A program made the position numbers and the translations under genes. DNA of 64,000 nucleotides, taken from Verrucomicrobiota bacterium. Its GTDB lineage: Bacteria; Verrucomicrobiota; Verrucomicrobiia; Methylacidiphilales; JBCCWR01. Under the pieces are notes generated by a model, which did no database searches, was not told the DNA's origin, and saw only the letters and a list, made by a program, of their open reading frames with translations. Of this stretch, positions 54,891-63,144 are shown piece by piece (within the stretch, counting starts at the first letter, position 1; each line of letters begins with the position of its first letter). Location of the stretch: NCBI GenBank assembly GCA_039192515.1, contig JBCCXA010000011.1, forward strand, positions 1 through 64,000. The letters run 5' to 3'.

Positions 54891-57179
54891 TTATTTTGTC
54901 TTGAAGATGTGAACGCCATCCCAGTCATTTGAAGGAGGTTCATTGAGGTATTGTAGACAGTCTTCTAGATAGAGTTGGCCAAGGTGGCTATCAGGGTCAT
55001 TCTCAAGGTATTGTTGGAAAAATTCGGAAGCTTCTTGAAAGTTTCTCTGGAGGTAAAGGTAGAAGGCTTGCTCGTATTGGTAGTAACGCTGTTGTGTTTG
55101 GTAAGAAGCTGCGGACAATTCTCCGATAACAAAGTAGACGCGCTCGGGCTGAGTTCTTCCTTTTACTCGAATGAGGCCTGCTGTTTGTAATAAAAATTCG
55201 TCGCTGACCATATCAGCGACGCTTTGACCGATCATGAAATCGGTTCGAAATTGTTTGGTAATGCCTTCTATTCGCGAAGCAAGGTTTACAGCGTCGCCAA
55301 TTACGGTGAACTCGGTACGTTGAGGCGCTCCAATATTTCCAACGACAACATTACCGTGATTAATCCCCATACCCATGCGGAATGGTTCTAGTCCTTGGTT
55401 TTCCCACTTAGCATTAAGTTCAACCAAGCGCTGACGCATGGCTAAGCAGGCGCGGACGGAGCGCTTAGCATCTTCTTCCACACCTGCGCTAATAATATCG
55501 ACATCTCCCCAGACAGCCATGATGGCATCACCAATAAATTTGTGGAGAGTGCCTTTTTGCTGACCGACGCATTCGACCATGGCAGTGAGGTATTCGTTAA
55601 GACGGTTTACGAGGTCGGTGACATCCATATGCTCACTGATGGAGGTAAAGTCTCGTATATCGCTAAATAGGATACTCACAGATTTTTCTTTACCTCCAAG
55701 TTCAAGCCCTTGTTCACTGGAAAGTATTTGTTCCATCACACCTGGTGCTAGGTATGAGGAAAAGGTCGCGCGGATTTGTTGGCGGGCCCTTTGTTCTTCA
55801 AAAACGCGTTTTGTCACAGAGCCAATATGGATGAAGGTGAAGCCTAAGGCCGGGCCAACTAAAGGAGTCCAGATACTGAACTGGGTGAAAAGAAGAATGG
55901 CAGCACCTATGATGACAGAGAGAGTGGCTGCAAAGATGACGATAGAGATGACAAAGGGTGTTTTCTCACAGATGTAGACTGTTATGCTAGCAAGGAGAAG
56001 GACCCCAAGCCATCCAATCCATGTTGGTGGTTTTGACATATAGTCATCTTCAAGAATATTGTGCATCACATTGAGGTGAGTCAGACACAGTGGGCTGCGG
56101 GGTAGGAAAGGGCTTGGGCCTAGATCTGTGAGTGCTGTGGCTGTTTGTCCAACAAGCAAAATTTTGTTTTTGAGGTCTGGAACTTCTATGTCCGGGTTTT
56201 GATTAACAAAGTGTTCATTTAAAATATAGAGTAAATAATCATAACCACTGGCCTGTTTATTAGAAATGAAATCAGAAGATTCAAAGCGCTGGTTCATAAG
56301 TAGACGCGCTTGATGGTCAATAGGAATAGTCTTATCTCCGGACTCTAGCTTGATGGTGATTGCTCTGCCTAACTCAACATACACTTGTTCCGGAGAAGCA
56401 TTCCAATAAATGAGAAGTGATTGAAGAGCGAGGTTAGGGTAATATTGGCATTTGAGGGGTACGATGAGCTGAGCATGTCGCCGAACTCCGTCCACACCGG
56501 GGTCAGAATTGACAAAACCGAAGAAAGAGCTATTGCGTAAGCCTTTGATGGGAAAGAATCCGACATTGTAATTGGTAATACCAGTAAAGTCTCCTGAGAT
56601 ATTGTCTAGGGGGATAGCTTTGGTTCGATTGAATTGGGTGAGGTCTGGTGTTCTCTCTATCTCTTCAGGGTTAGTAGAAAGGTTGCCTTCTGCCCCAGTA
56701 ACGACTAGGTAATTAGCCGTCATGATCGACTGAATAAACTCAGTGTCATAAGCTGCTTGAGGTTCCGAAAAGATGATATCCCAAGTAAATACTTTGGGTG
56801 GAGATAGTCCGAGCAAGGTTATGAGACTGGCATGGGTATTGCGGTCCCAAGGCCATCTGCCAATGGTTTCGATAGAGCCGTCATCAATCGCCAGAAAGAA
56901 GAGGTCAGGATGAGGCTTCGCTGGATGAAGTGTTTGGCGAAGCTCCATTCTGGCGTTCAAACTTAGATATTCTAATCGCTTAGAAAGATCGACAGTGGAA
57001 AGGCCATAAAGCAGAAGGATAAATAAAATGGGTGCCCATAGAAAGTAGGAGTTTCCTAGGGTTAAGTTGAGAGTTTTTTGGTTTTGCTCTTTTGAGGGCG
57101 CACTCATATCTGGAAGGTAGCTAGAAGCTATTTCAAAATTTCGGATAGCTACAGGTAAGCTAAACAGTTCATGACTCAC
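54891..57179 (-). CDS. CHASE2-domain adenylate/guanylate cyclase
   Basis: 762 residues. A first membrane segment near 50-64 is followed by an extracytoplasmic CHASE2 sensor (about 70-375: RPFRVDDGSIETIGRWPWDRNTHASL-like region, FFPIKGLRNSSFFGFVNSDPGVDGVRRH), then three membrane helices (about 380-455), a linker and a class III cyclase catalytic domain (about 490-670). Catalytic features: VSILFSDIRDFTSISEHMD with metal Asp, HKFIGDAIMAVWGD and GMGINHGNVVVGNIG. The last ~90 residues are TPR-like. It makes cAMP or cGMP in response to an outside signal; the nucleotide cannot be told from sequence. Confidence 0.9.
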   Translation of the reverse strand: MSHELFSLPVAIRNFEIASSYLPDMSAPSKEQNQKTLNLTLGNSYFLWAPILFILLLYGLSTVDLSKRLEYLSLNARMELRQTLHPAKPHPDLFFLAIDDGSIETIGRWPWDRNTHASLITLLGLSPPKVFTWDIIFSEPQAAYDTEFIQSIMTANYLVVTGAEGNLSTNPEEIERTPDLTQFNRTKAIPLDNISGDFTGITNYNVGFFPIKGLRNSSFFGFVNSDPGVDGVRRHAQLIVPLKCQYYPNLALQSLLIYWNASPEQVYVELGRAITIKLESGDKTIPIDHQARLLMNQRFESSDFISNKQASGYDYLLYILNEHFVNQNPDIEVPDLKNKILLVGQTATALTDLGPSPFLPRSPLCLTHLNVMHNILEDDYMSKPPTWIGWLGVLLLASITVYICEKTPFVISIVIFAATLSVIIGAAILLFTQFSIWTPLVGPALGFTFIHIGSVTKRVFEEQRARQQIRATFSSYLAPGVMEQILSSEQGLELGGKEKSVSILFSDIRDFTSISEHMDVTDLVNRLNEYLTAMVECVGQQKGTLHKFIGDAIMAVWGDVDIISAGVEEDAKRSVRACLAMRQRLVELNAKWENQGLEPFRMGMGINHGNVVVGNIGAPQRTEFTVIGDAVNLASRIEGITKQFRTDFMIGQSVADMVSDEFLLQTAGLIRVKGRTQPERVYFVIGELSAASYQTQQRYYQYEQAFYLYLQRNFQEASEFFQQYLENDPDSHLGQLYLEDCLQYLNEPPSNDWDGVHIFKTK

Positions 57180-57313
57180 ATAGAAGCATTTTCTGGCTTA
57201 AACTCGGGATTATGAAATAGAAAACTGAAGATCCGGAGAATATCTTGGTCCTAAGAAGCGTAGAGTCATCTAGAGGGATTACCTATTGAGACCTATGTCG
57301 CTACTCTATCTGG

Positions 57314-57467
57314 ATTAGTGCTCCGGATGTTTGATAGTTTCGCTTTCACTTGCTTATAAAAGCTATACTCAGACGAAGTAATTCAGTAGAATTTTGTTTA
57401 CTCTCTTTTGCTTGTAGCTCAAGCTCTTATTCATTTATTCAACTTCTATGACATAACTCGGATCAAA
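57314..57467 (-). repeat. Small terminal-inverted-repeat element (MITE-like), copy D
   Basis: On the minus strand it starts TTTGATCCGAGTTATGTC, then ATAGAAGTTGAA, and an interior with CTTGAGCTACAAGCAAAAGAG, which matches copy B (CTTGAGCCACAAGCAAAAGAG) at 20 of 21 positions. The far end holds a GTTTG...CATCCGGAGC-like arm near 57314-57338. It occupies most of the gap between the cyclase gene and prmC. This is the strongest evidence that B, C and D are copies of one family. Confidence 0.6.
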
Positions 57468-57503
57468 AAGAAGTTGGCCGGTTTATAAGATTCTTTCTAG
57501 GAT

Positions 57504-58352
57504 ATGCCTGTGAAAAGCATATTAGAAGTGCTCAATGCCTCGACTGATTTTCTAGCTAAGAAGGGTGTGGAATCTCCCAGGCTTCAGACAGAATTGATCA
57601 TGGCACATGTTTTAGAGATAGGTCGGATGCAGCTATATTTAGAATTTGAAAGAGTTTTGAATGAAAAGGAGCTAGCTCCTTTACGCGAAATGATTAAGAG
57701 GCGTGGACGGCGAGAGCCTTTGCAACACATTATAGAAGAGACAGAGTTTCATGGCTTAAAAGTGAAGTGTAGTCCTAAGGCTTTAGTGCCCAGGCCAGAA
57801 ACGGAGTATTTAGTGGAATTGGTAGTGAAAAAGCTAGGGGAGAATGCGCAAGGGGTTATCTATGATATAGGAACAGGCTCGGGTGTAATTGCCTTGTCAC
57901 TAGCTCATGAATTAAACAATGCAGAATTCGTAGCGGTAGATGTTGACGATCATGCACTCCGTTTAGCTGAAGAGAATGGAGCTGCTTATCCACATCTAAA
58001 AGTAAGTTGGCAAAAAGGCGATTTATTGAAGGGTGTAAAAGATCAGGGCGCACTGGCAGTTGTGGCGAATCTGCCATACTTGACATCAGACGAAATGAAG
58101 CATCTAAATCCAGAGGTTCAGCAAGATCCCTATTCGGCTCTGCATGGTGGTGAGGATGGGTTAGATCTAGTGCGACACTTAATTAAACAATCAGTTGAGA
58201 TAGCAACGTGGATTTTTCTAGAAATTGGAATTAAACATGGATCAATTGTTAAAGAGTTGCTCTTGGAAGCAGGTTATATTGATGTTGAAGTTCATGAAGA
58301 CTTGTTGAAACGGGAACGCTTTGTTGTTGCTAAGAAAGCAGGTGAATCCTGA
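57504..58352 (+). CDS. prmC: Peptide chain release factor N5-glutamine methyltransferase
   Basis: 282 residues. Methylates the GGQ glutamine of release factors RF1/RF2 with SAM. N-terminal helical domain (LLAKKGVESPRLQTELIMAHVL, here with ASTDFLAKKG), then REPLQHIIEETEFHGLKVKC, VPRPETEYLVELV, SAM loop DIGTGSGVIALSLA, and the catalytic NLPY motif (VANLPYLTSDE; the family usually reads NPPY). The C-terminal LEIGIKHGSIVKELLLEAGY is also typical. prfA is not adjacent here, unlike in many genomes. Confidence 0.92.
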   Translation: MPVKSILEVLNASTDFLAKKGVESPRLQTELIMAHVLEIGRMQLYLEFERVLNEKELAPLREMIKRRGRREPLQHIIEETEFHGLKVKCSPKALVPRPETEYLVELVVKKLGENAQGVIYDIGTGSGVIALSLAHELNNAEFVAVDVDDHALRLAEENGAAYPHLKVSWQKGDLLKGVKDQGALAVVANLPYLTSDEMKHLNPEVQQDPYSALHGGEDGLDLVRHLIKQSVEIATWIFLEIGIKHGSIVKELLLEAGYIDVEVHEDLLKRERFVVAKKAGES

Positions 58353-58360
58353 ATAAAAGG

Positions 58361-59587
58361 TTATTCGGCTATCTCGATCGTAATTGTCTGAGAAGGTCCA
58401 GATTGATTACCAGCTTCGTCCATAGCCCTTAGGTAATAAGAATAGGTATTGCCACTTTCAATGAGATCATCAATAAGTTCGGTATGATTGAAATGACGAA
58501 CAACGCACATGAATTCACCATCATTTACCGCTTTGAAGATTCGGTATGCTTTGAAATCTTCTTCAGTATTTGGACTCCAAGAAAGACTGATAAGTGTGGC
58601 AGTTTCTTCATAGCTTAGATTCTTTGGAGGTTTAGGTGCTAAAGTATTATGGGCTAATTTTTGTTCTTTGAAAAAAGCCCATATCTCATCACAAACAAGG
58701 ATCTCTTGGTTCTTTTTGCCGAGGACTGATTGTCCAGTCGGTGAAAATTGATTGGAAGAGGGCCTACCATGACCTTCGATTTGGTAATAAGCTACCTGGC
58801 TGAGATCAAAGCCGTTTGAGTATACATATTTTGTAACTGTGCCATGGTCATCATTTAGATGAACGGGCAGGTGTTCCACTTTTGGAACAACAGTTGTTTC
58901 TAGGTGATCTACCCAATAAGCAATAGTATCATGTGCAGATAGAACGGGCTTAGCAATAGCTGCTCGATTTCCTCCGAATTTACCTCCATGAAAGGGGGTG
59001 CTAGCATCTGAAGTGGCTGCCATGTATAGGATAGAAATGGGAAATTCGGGGAGCTTGAGAATGGAGTCTATGGGTAATGCTCCGGCAAAGGAAGAGACAG
59101 CAGCAAAGCGGTCAGAGCGCTCTAGTGCTAAGTGAAAACTCATCATGCCACCATAGGAGTGTCCAGATACGTAAATACGTTGAGGATCGACAGCAAGTTC
59201 TTCTAGAGCGAGGTCAAGGATGGCATCGATAAAACCTACATCATCAGCATGAGAGAGTTGATGGCTATCAGCGGCATCCAGATTCCAAGACTGGTGGATG
59301 CCTTGAGGGTAAATCACTATGAATTTTTCTTGGTCAGCAAGTTGATTCCAGCGATTTTTCGTTGTCTGAGTCATCATATATTCAGCATCTTTACCCTCTT
59401 CATGTAAGACAAAGACTAGAGGTCTTTTCTTGTTAGGTAAATCTTGAGGTATGTAGTAAAGGTACCTTCTTAGGTATTGACCGAATTCGATGAAGCTTTC
59501 TTGGGGGGTATTTCCATAGGAAGCAGGACCAAGGCTAATCAAGGTGGCTAGTATGAGTATGTATTTACTTAGTAGCAAAGTGTTCAT
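58361..59587 (-). CDS. Exported esterase of the PHB-depolymerase/LpqC type with fibronectin type III domain
   Basis: 408 residues with a signal peptide (YILILATLISLGPASYG). An alpha/beta-hydrolase domain (about 40-310) has the nucleophile Ser in YVSGHSYGGMMSFHLA, oxyanion-region LVFVLHEEGKDAEY, FIVIYPQGIHQSWN, and a His in GHGRPSS. The C-terminal ~85 residues (PKNLSYEETATLISLSWSPN...YYLRAMDEAGNQSG) are a fibronectin III domain. Family members cut ester bonds in polyesters or feruloyl-sugar chains; the substrate is unknown. It ends 9 bp from prmC, converging with it. Confidence 0.85.
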   Translation of the reverse strand: MNTLLLSKYILILATLISLGPASYGNTPQESFIEFGQYLRRYLYYIPQDLPNKKRPLVFVLHEEGKDAEYMMTQTTKNRWNQLADQEKFIVIYPQGIHQSWNLDAADSHQLSHADDVGFIDAILDLALEELAVDPQRIYVSGHSYGGMMSFHLALERSDRFAAVSSFAGALPIDSILKLPEFPISILYMAATSDASTPFHGGKFGGNRAAIAKPVLSAHDTIAYWVDHLETTVVPKVEHLPVHLNDDHGTVTKYVYSNGFDLSQVAYYQIEGHGRPSSNQFSPTGQSVLGKKNQEILVCDEIWAFFKEQKLAHNTLAPKPPKNLSYEETATLISLSWSPNTEEDFKAYRIFKAVNDGEFMCVVRHFNHTELIDDLIESGNTYSYYLRAMDEAGNQSGPSQTITIEIAE

Positions 59588-59659
59588 CTACGTTAAGACA
59601 TATTGGGCATCAGGATAGGAGCCGTCAAAATGATTCGTGCAGCTTTTGGCGAGCAGACA

Positions 59660-60280
59660 TTAGTCTTGCGAAATAGGCTTTATTGCCCTAATAGCTGCCA
59701 TCACTTCATCTCCGATTTTTTGGTAAGCTTCCTTGCTGGCTTTTTTAGGTGTTGTGATTTGAAATGATTTACCAATGACTAATTGTACTGGATGAAAAAG
59801 GCTTAGGGCCTTATCTCGCGGCCATGCTAGATGCCCTCCAAAAATCCGTGCTGGAATAATTGGGACATCTGCCTTTGCTAAGACAAGGCCAATACCTGGT
59901 TGTGCAGGCTGAGGTTCCCCATCGTAGGATCGCGACCCCTCTGGGAAAATCAGAACGCCTTCACCGCTCTTAGCTAGTCGGATTACCTTTTTCAGGCTAC
60001 TCATATCAGGGCGGTCTTGGTCAATAGGGAAAGCATTTAGCTCGGGAAGTAACCAGTCGAGAATGGGTGGTTTGAATAGGGATTTTCGGGCGAGGTAATG
60101 AATCTCCCTTGAGAAGGAACCCCCAACTAAAGGTGGGTCCAAATAACTAACATGGTTACAAGCTAAGATAAACCCCCCTTCAGAGGGAATATTATCTATG
60201 CCTTCGCTTTTAAATTGGTGAAATAAGTTGAGGTGGACGTGAAATGAGACTTGTACGAACCGATAGTAAAATTTGGTCAT
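59660..60280 (-). CDS. plsC: 1-acyl-sn-glycerol-3-phosphate acyltransferase (PlsC family)
   Basis: 206 residues. Adds a second fatty acid to lysophosphatidic acid in phospholipid synthesis. Motif NHVSYLDPP (NHxxxxD), then FPEGSRS and PIIPARIFGG, with a hydrophobic N-terminus near the membrane. Slightly short but within range. The start overlaps cmk by 4 bp, the common cmk-plsC pairing. rpsA, the usual next gene, does not follow. Confidence 0.9.
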   Translation of the reverse strand: MTKFYYRFVQVSFHVHLNLFHQFKSEGIDNIPSEGGFILACNHVSYLDPPLVGGSFSREIHYLARKSLFKPPILDWLLPELNAFPIDQDRPDMSSLKKVIRLAKSGEGVLIFPEGSRSYDGEPQPAQPGIGLVLAKADVPIIPARIFGGHLAWPRDKALSLFHPVQLVIGKSFQITTPKKASKEAYQKIGDEVMAAIRAIKPISQD

Positions 60281-60933
60281 GGGGTAGTGAGCGTGCTATG
60301 CGGGCTAACTTCCTCGTAGCGTTGCAGGATATGGTTAGTAATTTCCTCAACGCTCAGAACTCCGGAATCTAGAAGCTCTGCGTCTGCAGCTCGAATCAGG
60401 GGTGAGATTTTTCGTTTACTATCAATTTCATCTCGGACAGCAGTGGCATCCTTTTCTCCTTGGGCAGCTCTGCGTTGCGCACGAACTTCGGGGTCGCAAT
60501 CAATAAAAAATTTGAGAGGAGTATCTGTAAAAACAACGGTGCCGATATCTCTACCATCCATTACGAGGGAGGTTTGATTTCGTAAAAGGCGTTGTTTTGT
60601 TACTAGGAATTCGCGAACTTCTGGTATGGTAGCTAATGGTGATACGGATGCATGTATCTCAGGATCACGAAGGAATGGGGTAGGATCCTGACCATCAATT
60701 CTCAGTTGAAAATGACCCGAATCAATAATTGTCTCGTAGTCCATAGCGGGGATGAGACGGCGTACATCATTACGCGAATTCGGATCGACTTTCTTTTCTA
60801 AGACATACCAGGTAAAAGCCCGGTACATAGCACCGGTGTCTACGTGAACAAAACTTAGGGTTTTAGCTAATTTGCGAGAAACGGTGCTTTTTCCCGAAGC
60901 TGATGGTCCATCGATGGCAATAACAGTATTCAT
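60277..60933 (-). CDS. cmk: Cytidylate kinase
   Basis: 218 residues. Phosphorylates CMP and dCMP. P-loop AIDGPSASGKSTVSRKLA at the N-terminus, VDTGAMYRAFTWYVLEK, the CMP-binding VMDGRDIGTVVFTD and the lid RRAAQGEKDATAVRDEID. Full length, normal. Located 20 bp downstream of aroA and overlapping plsC by 4 bp. Confidence 0.95.
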   Translation of the reverse strand: MNTVIAIDGPSASGKSTVSRKLAKTLSFVHVDTGAMYRAFTWYVLEKKVDPNSRNDVRRLIPAMDYETIIDSGHFQLRIDGQDPTPFLRDPEIHASVSPLATIPEVREFLVTKQRLLRNQTSLVMDGRDIGTVVFTDTPLKFFIDCDPEVRAQRRAAQGEKDATAVRDEIDSKRKISPLIRAADAELLDSGVLSVEEITNHILQRYEEVSPHSTLTTP

Positions 60934-60953
60934 ACTACCTAGTGTTACTCTTT

Positions 60954-62270
60954 TTAAAAGAGAGCAAAAGAAAGTTTTTTATTACCAGAGGAGATTTCGC
61001 TTAGTTGTTTGGTGAAACTTGGGTATGAGGTATCAATACAATCCACATTTTCAATTGCGCTGGGGCCATCTGCCTTGAGTGCAAGAATGGCAGAAGCCAT
61101 AGCAATCCTGTGGTCTCCATAACTCTTAACGGCTGCTGCTTTGATAGGGTGACCACCTTCGATGATGAGGCCATCTTCAGTCTCTTCAACAGGGACACCA
61201 AATGCTTTGAGATTCGTAGCCACTGCAGCAAGCCTATCTGATTCTTTAACGCGGAGCTCAGCGGCATCTTTGATAATTGTTTGCCCTTTTGCACAGGCGG
61301 CAGCTACGGCAATGATAGGGATTTCATCAATGATATTGGGAATTTCATTGCCACCTATTTCAACGCCCTGAAGCTCCTCCGTTTCAGAAATACGGATGCT
61401 ACCAGTGGGTTCGAAATCATTGTGTTCGATATGTTCTCGGATGGCTGCACCCATGCGCATCATAACATTGAGAAGGCCTGTTCGAGTAGGATTGAGTCCT
61501 ACGTTGACAATACGCAAAGCGGACTCAGGTAAAATAGAAGCTGCAACGATCCAAAAAGCTGCGGAAGAGAAGTCTCCTGGAACGCTAATGTTGACGCCGT
61601 TGAGTTTTTGACCTCCATGGACAGTAATGTTTTTTCCATCGTTGTCTATAGTGGCACGCATGTAGCGAAGCATGCGTTCGGTATGGTCACGGGATGGGAT
61701 AGTTTCTTCCACAGTGGTTTTTCCATTTGCTTGAAGACCTGCTAATAGGATGCAGGACTTTAGCTGGGCACTGGGAATAGGTAGATGGTAGGAGATGCCT
61801 TCAAGGGGCTTTCCTTCAATCACAATAGGGGGGCGCTTTCCTTTCCCTTCACATAAAATCTTAGCACCCATCATTGTTAGAGGCTCCATGATCCGTTTCA
61901 TGGGGCGGTTATTGAGTGATTCATCACCGAATAAACTGGAATTAAACTGTTGTCCGGCAAGGATACCTGACATAAGCCGCATGGTGGTGCCTGAGTTTCC
62001 GCAATCTAAGGGTTCACCAGATGCGAGGAGCTTGCCATTTCTACCGCGAATGATCATAGAAGTAGGGTTGATTTTTTCAGTTTCAACACCTAAAGCTTGC
62101 ATGGCTTTCAAGGTTCCCAAGCAATCCGCACTGGGAAGAAACCCTGTAACCTTCGACTCGCCGTCCGCTAGACCTGCAAACATAAGAGCGCGGTGCGAAA
62201 TGCTCTTGTCACCTGGAACTGAGATTTCGGTTCGAAAGTTTTTAATAGGAGTGACCTTAAGTTGTGACAT
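60954..62270 (-). CDS. aroA: 3-phosphoshikimate 1-carboxyvinyltransferase (EPSP synthase)
   Basis: About 438 residues. Joins PEP and shikimate-3-phosphate, the sixth shikimate step before chorismate. Motifs: VPGDKSISHRALMFAGL, LDCGNSGTTMRLMSGILAGQ, PIPSAQLKSCILLAGL, GDFSSAAFW and VKESDRLAA, GDHRIAMASAI. I start at ATG 62270 (MSQLKVTPIKNF); the extra 18 codons of the longest frame overlap tyrA coding and lack conservation. It overlaps tyrA by 14 bp. Confidence 0.95.
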   Translation of the reverse strand: MSQLKVTPIKNFRTEISVPGDKSISHRALMFAGLADGESKVTGFLPSADCLGTLKAMQALGVETEKINPTSMIIRGRNGKLLASGEPLDCGNSGTTMRLMSGILAGQQFNSSLFGDESLNNRPMKRIMEPLTMMGAKILCEGKGKRPPIVIEGKPLEGISYHLPIPSAQLKSCILLAGLQANGKTTVEETIPSRDHTERMLRYMRATIDNDGKNITVHGGQKLNGVNISVPGDFSSAAFWIVAASILPESALRIVNVGLNPTRTGLLNVMMRMGAAIREHIEHNDFEPTGSIRISETEELQGVEIGGNEIPNIIDEIPIIAVAAACAKGQTIIKDAAELRVKESDRLAAVATNLKAFGVPVEETEDGLIIEGGHPIKAAAVKSYGDHRIAMASAILALKADGPSAIENVDCIDTSYPSFTKQLSEISSGNKKLSFALF

Positions 62271-63144
62271 GATGTTTTTTAAGTGCTCTGCGGGACTGGG
62301 CGGCTTTTTCAAGGACTTTGCCAAGTGCCGTTAAGTTACCTTGTTCTAGATAAAGTTTTGCTTCTTGCAAGGCGACAATGAATTGATCAATAGATTTTAT
62401 GACGGGTTGCTTATTATCGGATAGAATTTCTAGCCACATTTGAGATGGGCTAGCGGCGATGCGTGTAAAATCACGAAAGCCAGGGCCAAGCATGGAAAAG
62501 GCATCTACTTGAGTGCAATTCATGACAAGAAAGGCAAGTAGGTGAGGAAAATGGCTGATTTCCGCGGCAAACTGATCGTGTTTTTCGGCAGATAGAGTAA
62601 TGACTTTTGAACCCAGAAAAGTCCAAAAGGTCTCTAGCTTTTGTATTGCTTCCTTTTGAGTTTTGTCAGTTGGTGTCAGAACGGTTACGGCATCCTGGTA
62701 AAGTGTGGAAGAGGCGGAGGAAAACCCAGAGCTATCGCTTCCTGCCATGGGATGTGAGCCGCACCAGAGAACGTTCTTATCTAATTGACTAGATGCGATC
62801 TCATCAACGGAAGCCTTTGTGCTTCCGACATCAGTGACTAGGGTGCCTGCTTCAAAATAGGGGGAATATTTTTTAAGAAGTTCAGAGGTAATCTTTACCG
62901 GTGTGCAGAAAATGATGAGTTCGGCACCTGAAATAGCTTCTCTAAGAGAAGTCGTTGTCTTCAGCTCAGGCTGTGCAGTTCGGATGGAAGATAACGAGGA
63001 CTCATTTCTTCCCCAAACCCTAATATCTGGAGCATCTTTTAGATTTTGTCGCCTACTATTTTCAATAACAGCGAGCGCAATAGAGCCGCCCATAAGCCCA
63101 GGCCCAATGACAGCAATGGAGGAAAATGGAAAATCATTATTCAT
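62257..63144 (-). CDS. tyrA: Prephenate dehydrogenase
   Basis: 295 residues. Oxidatively decarboxylates prephenate (or arogenate) on the way to tyrosine using NAD(P). Rossmann motif AVIGPGLMGGSIA, then FCTPVKITSELL, VTDVGSTKASVDEI, and the active-site WCGSHPMAGSDSSGF, HFPHLLAFL and GFRDFTRIAAS. No fused chorismate mutase or ACT domain. It overlaps the upstream aminotransferase by 8 bp and aroA by 14 bp, all one operon. Confidence 0.93.
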   Translation of the reverse strand: MNNDFPFSSIAVIGPGLMGGSIALAVIENSRRQNLKDAPDIRVWGRNESSLSSIRTAQPELKTTTSLREAISGAELIIFCTPVKITSELLKKYSPYFEAGTLVTDVGSTKASVDEIASSQLDKNVLWCGSHPMAGSDSSGFSSASSTLYQDAVTVLTPTDKTQKEAIQKLETFWTFLGSKVITLSAEKHDQFAAEISHFPHLLAFLVMNCTQVDAFSMLGPGFRDFTRIAASPSQMWLEILSDNKQPVIKSIDQFIVALQEAKLYLEQGNLTALGKVLEKAAQSRRALKKHHVTT

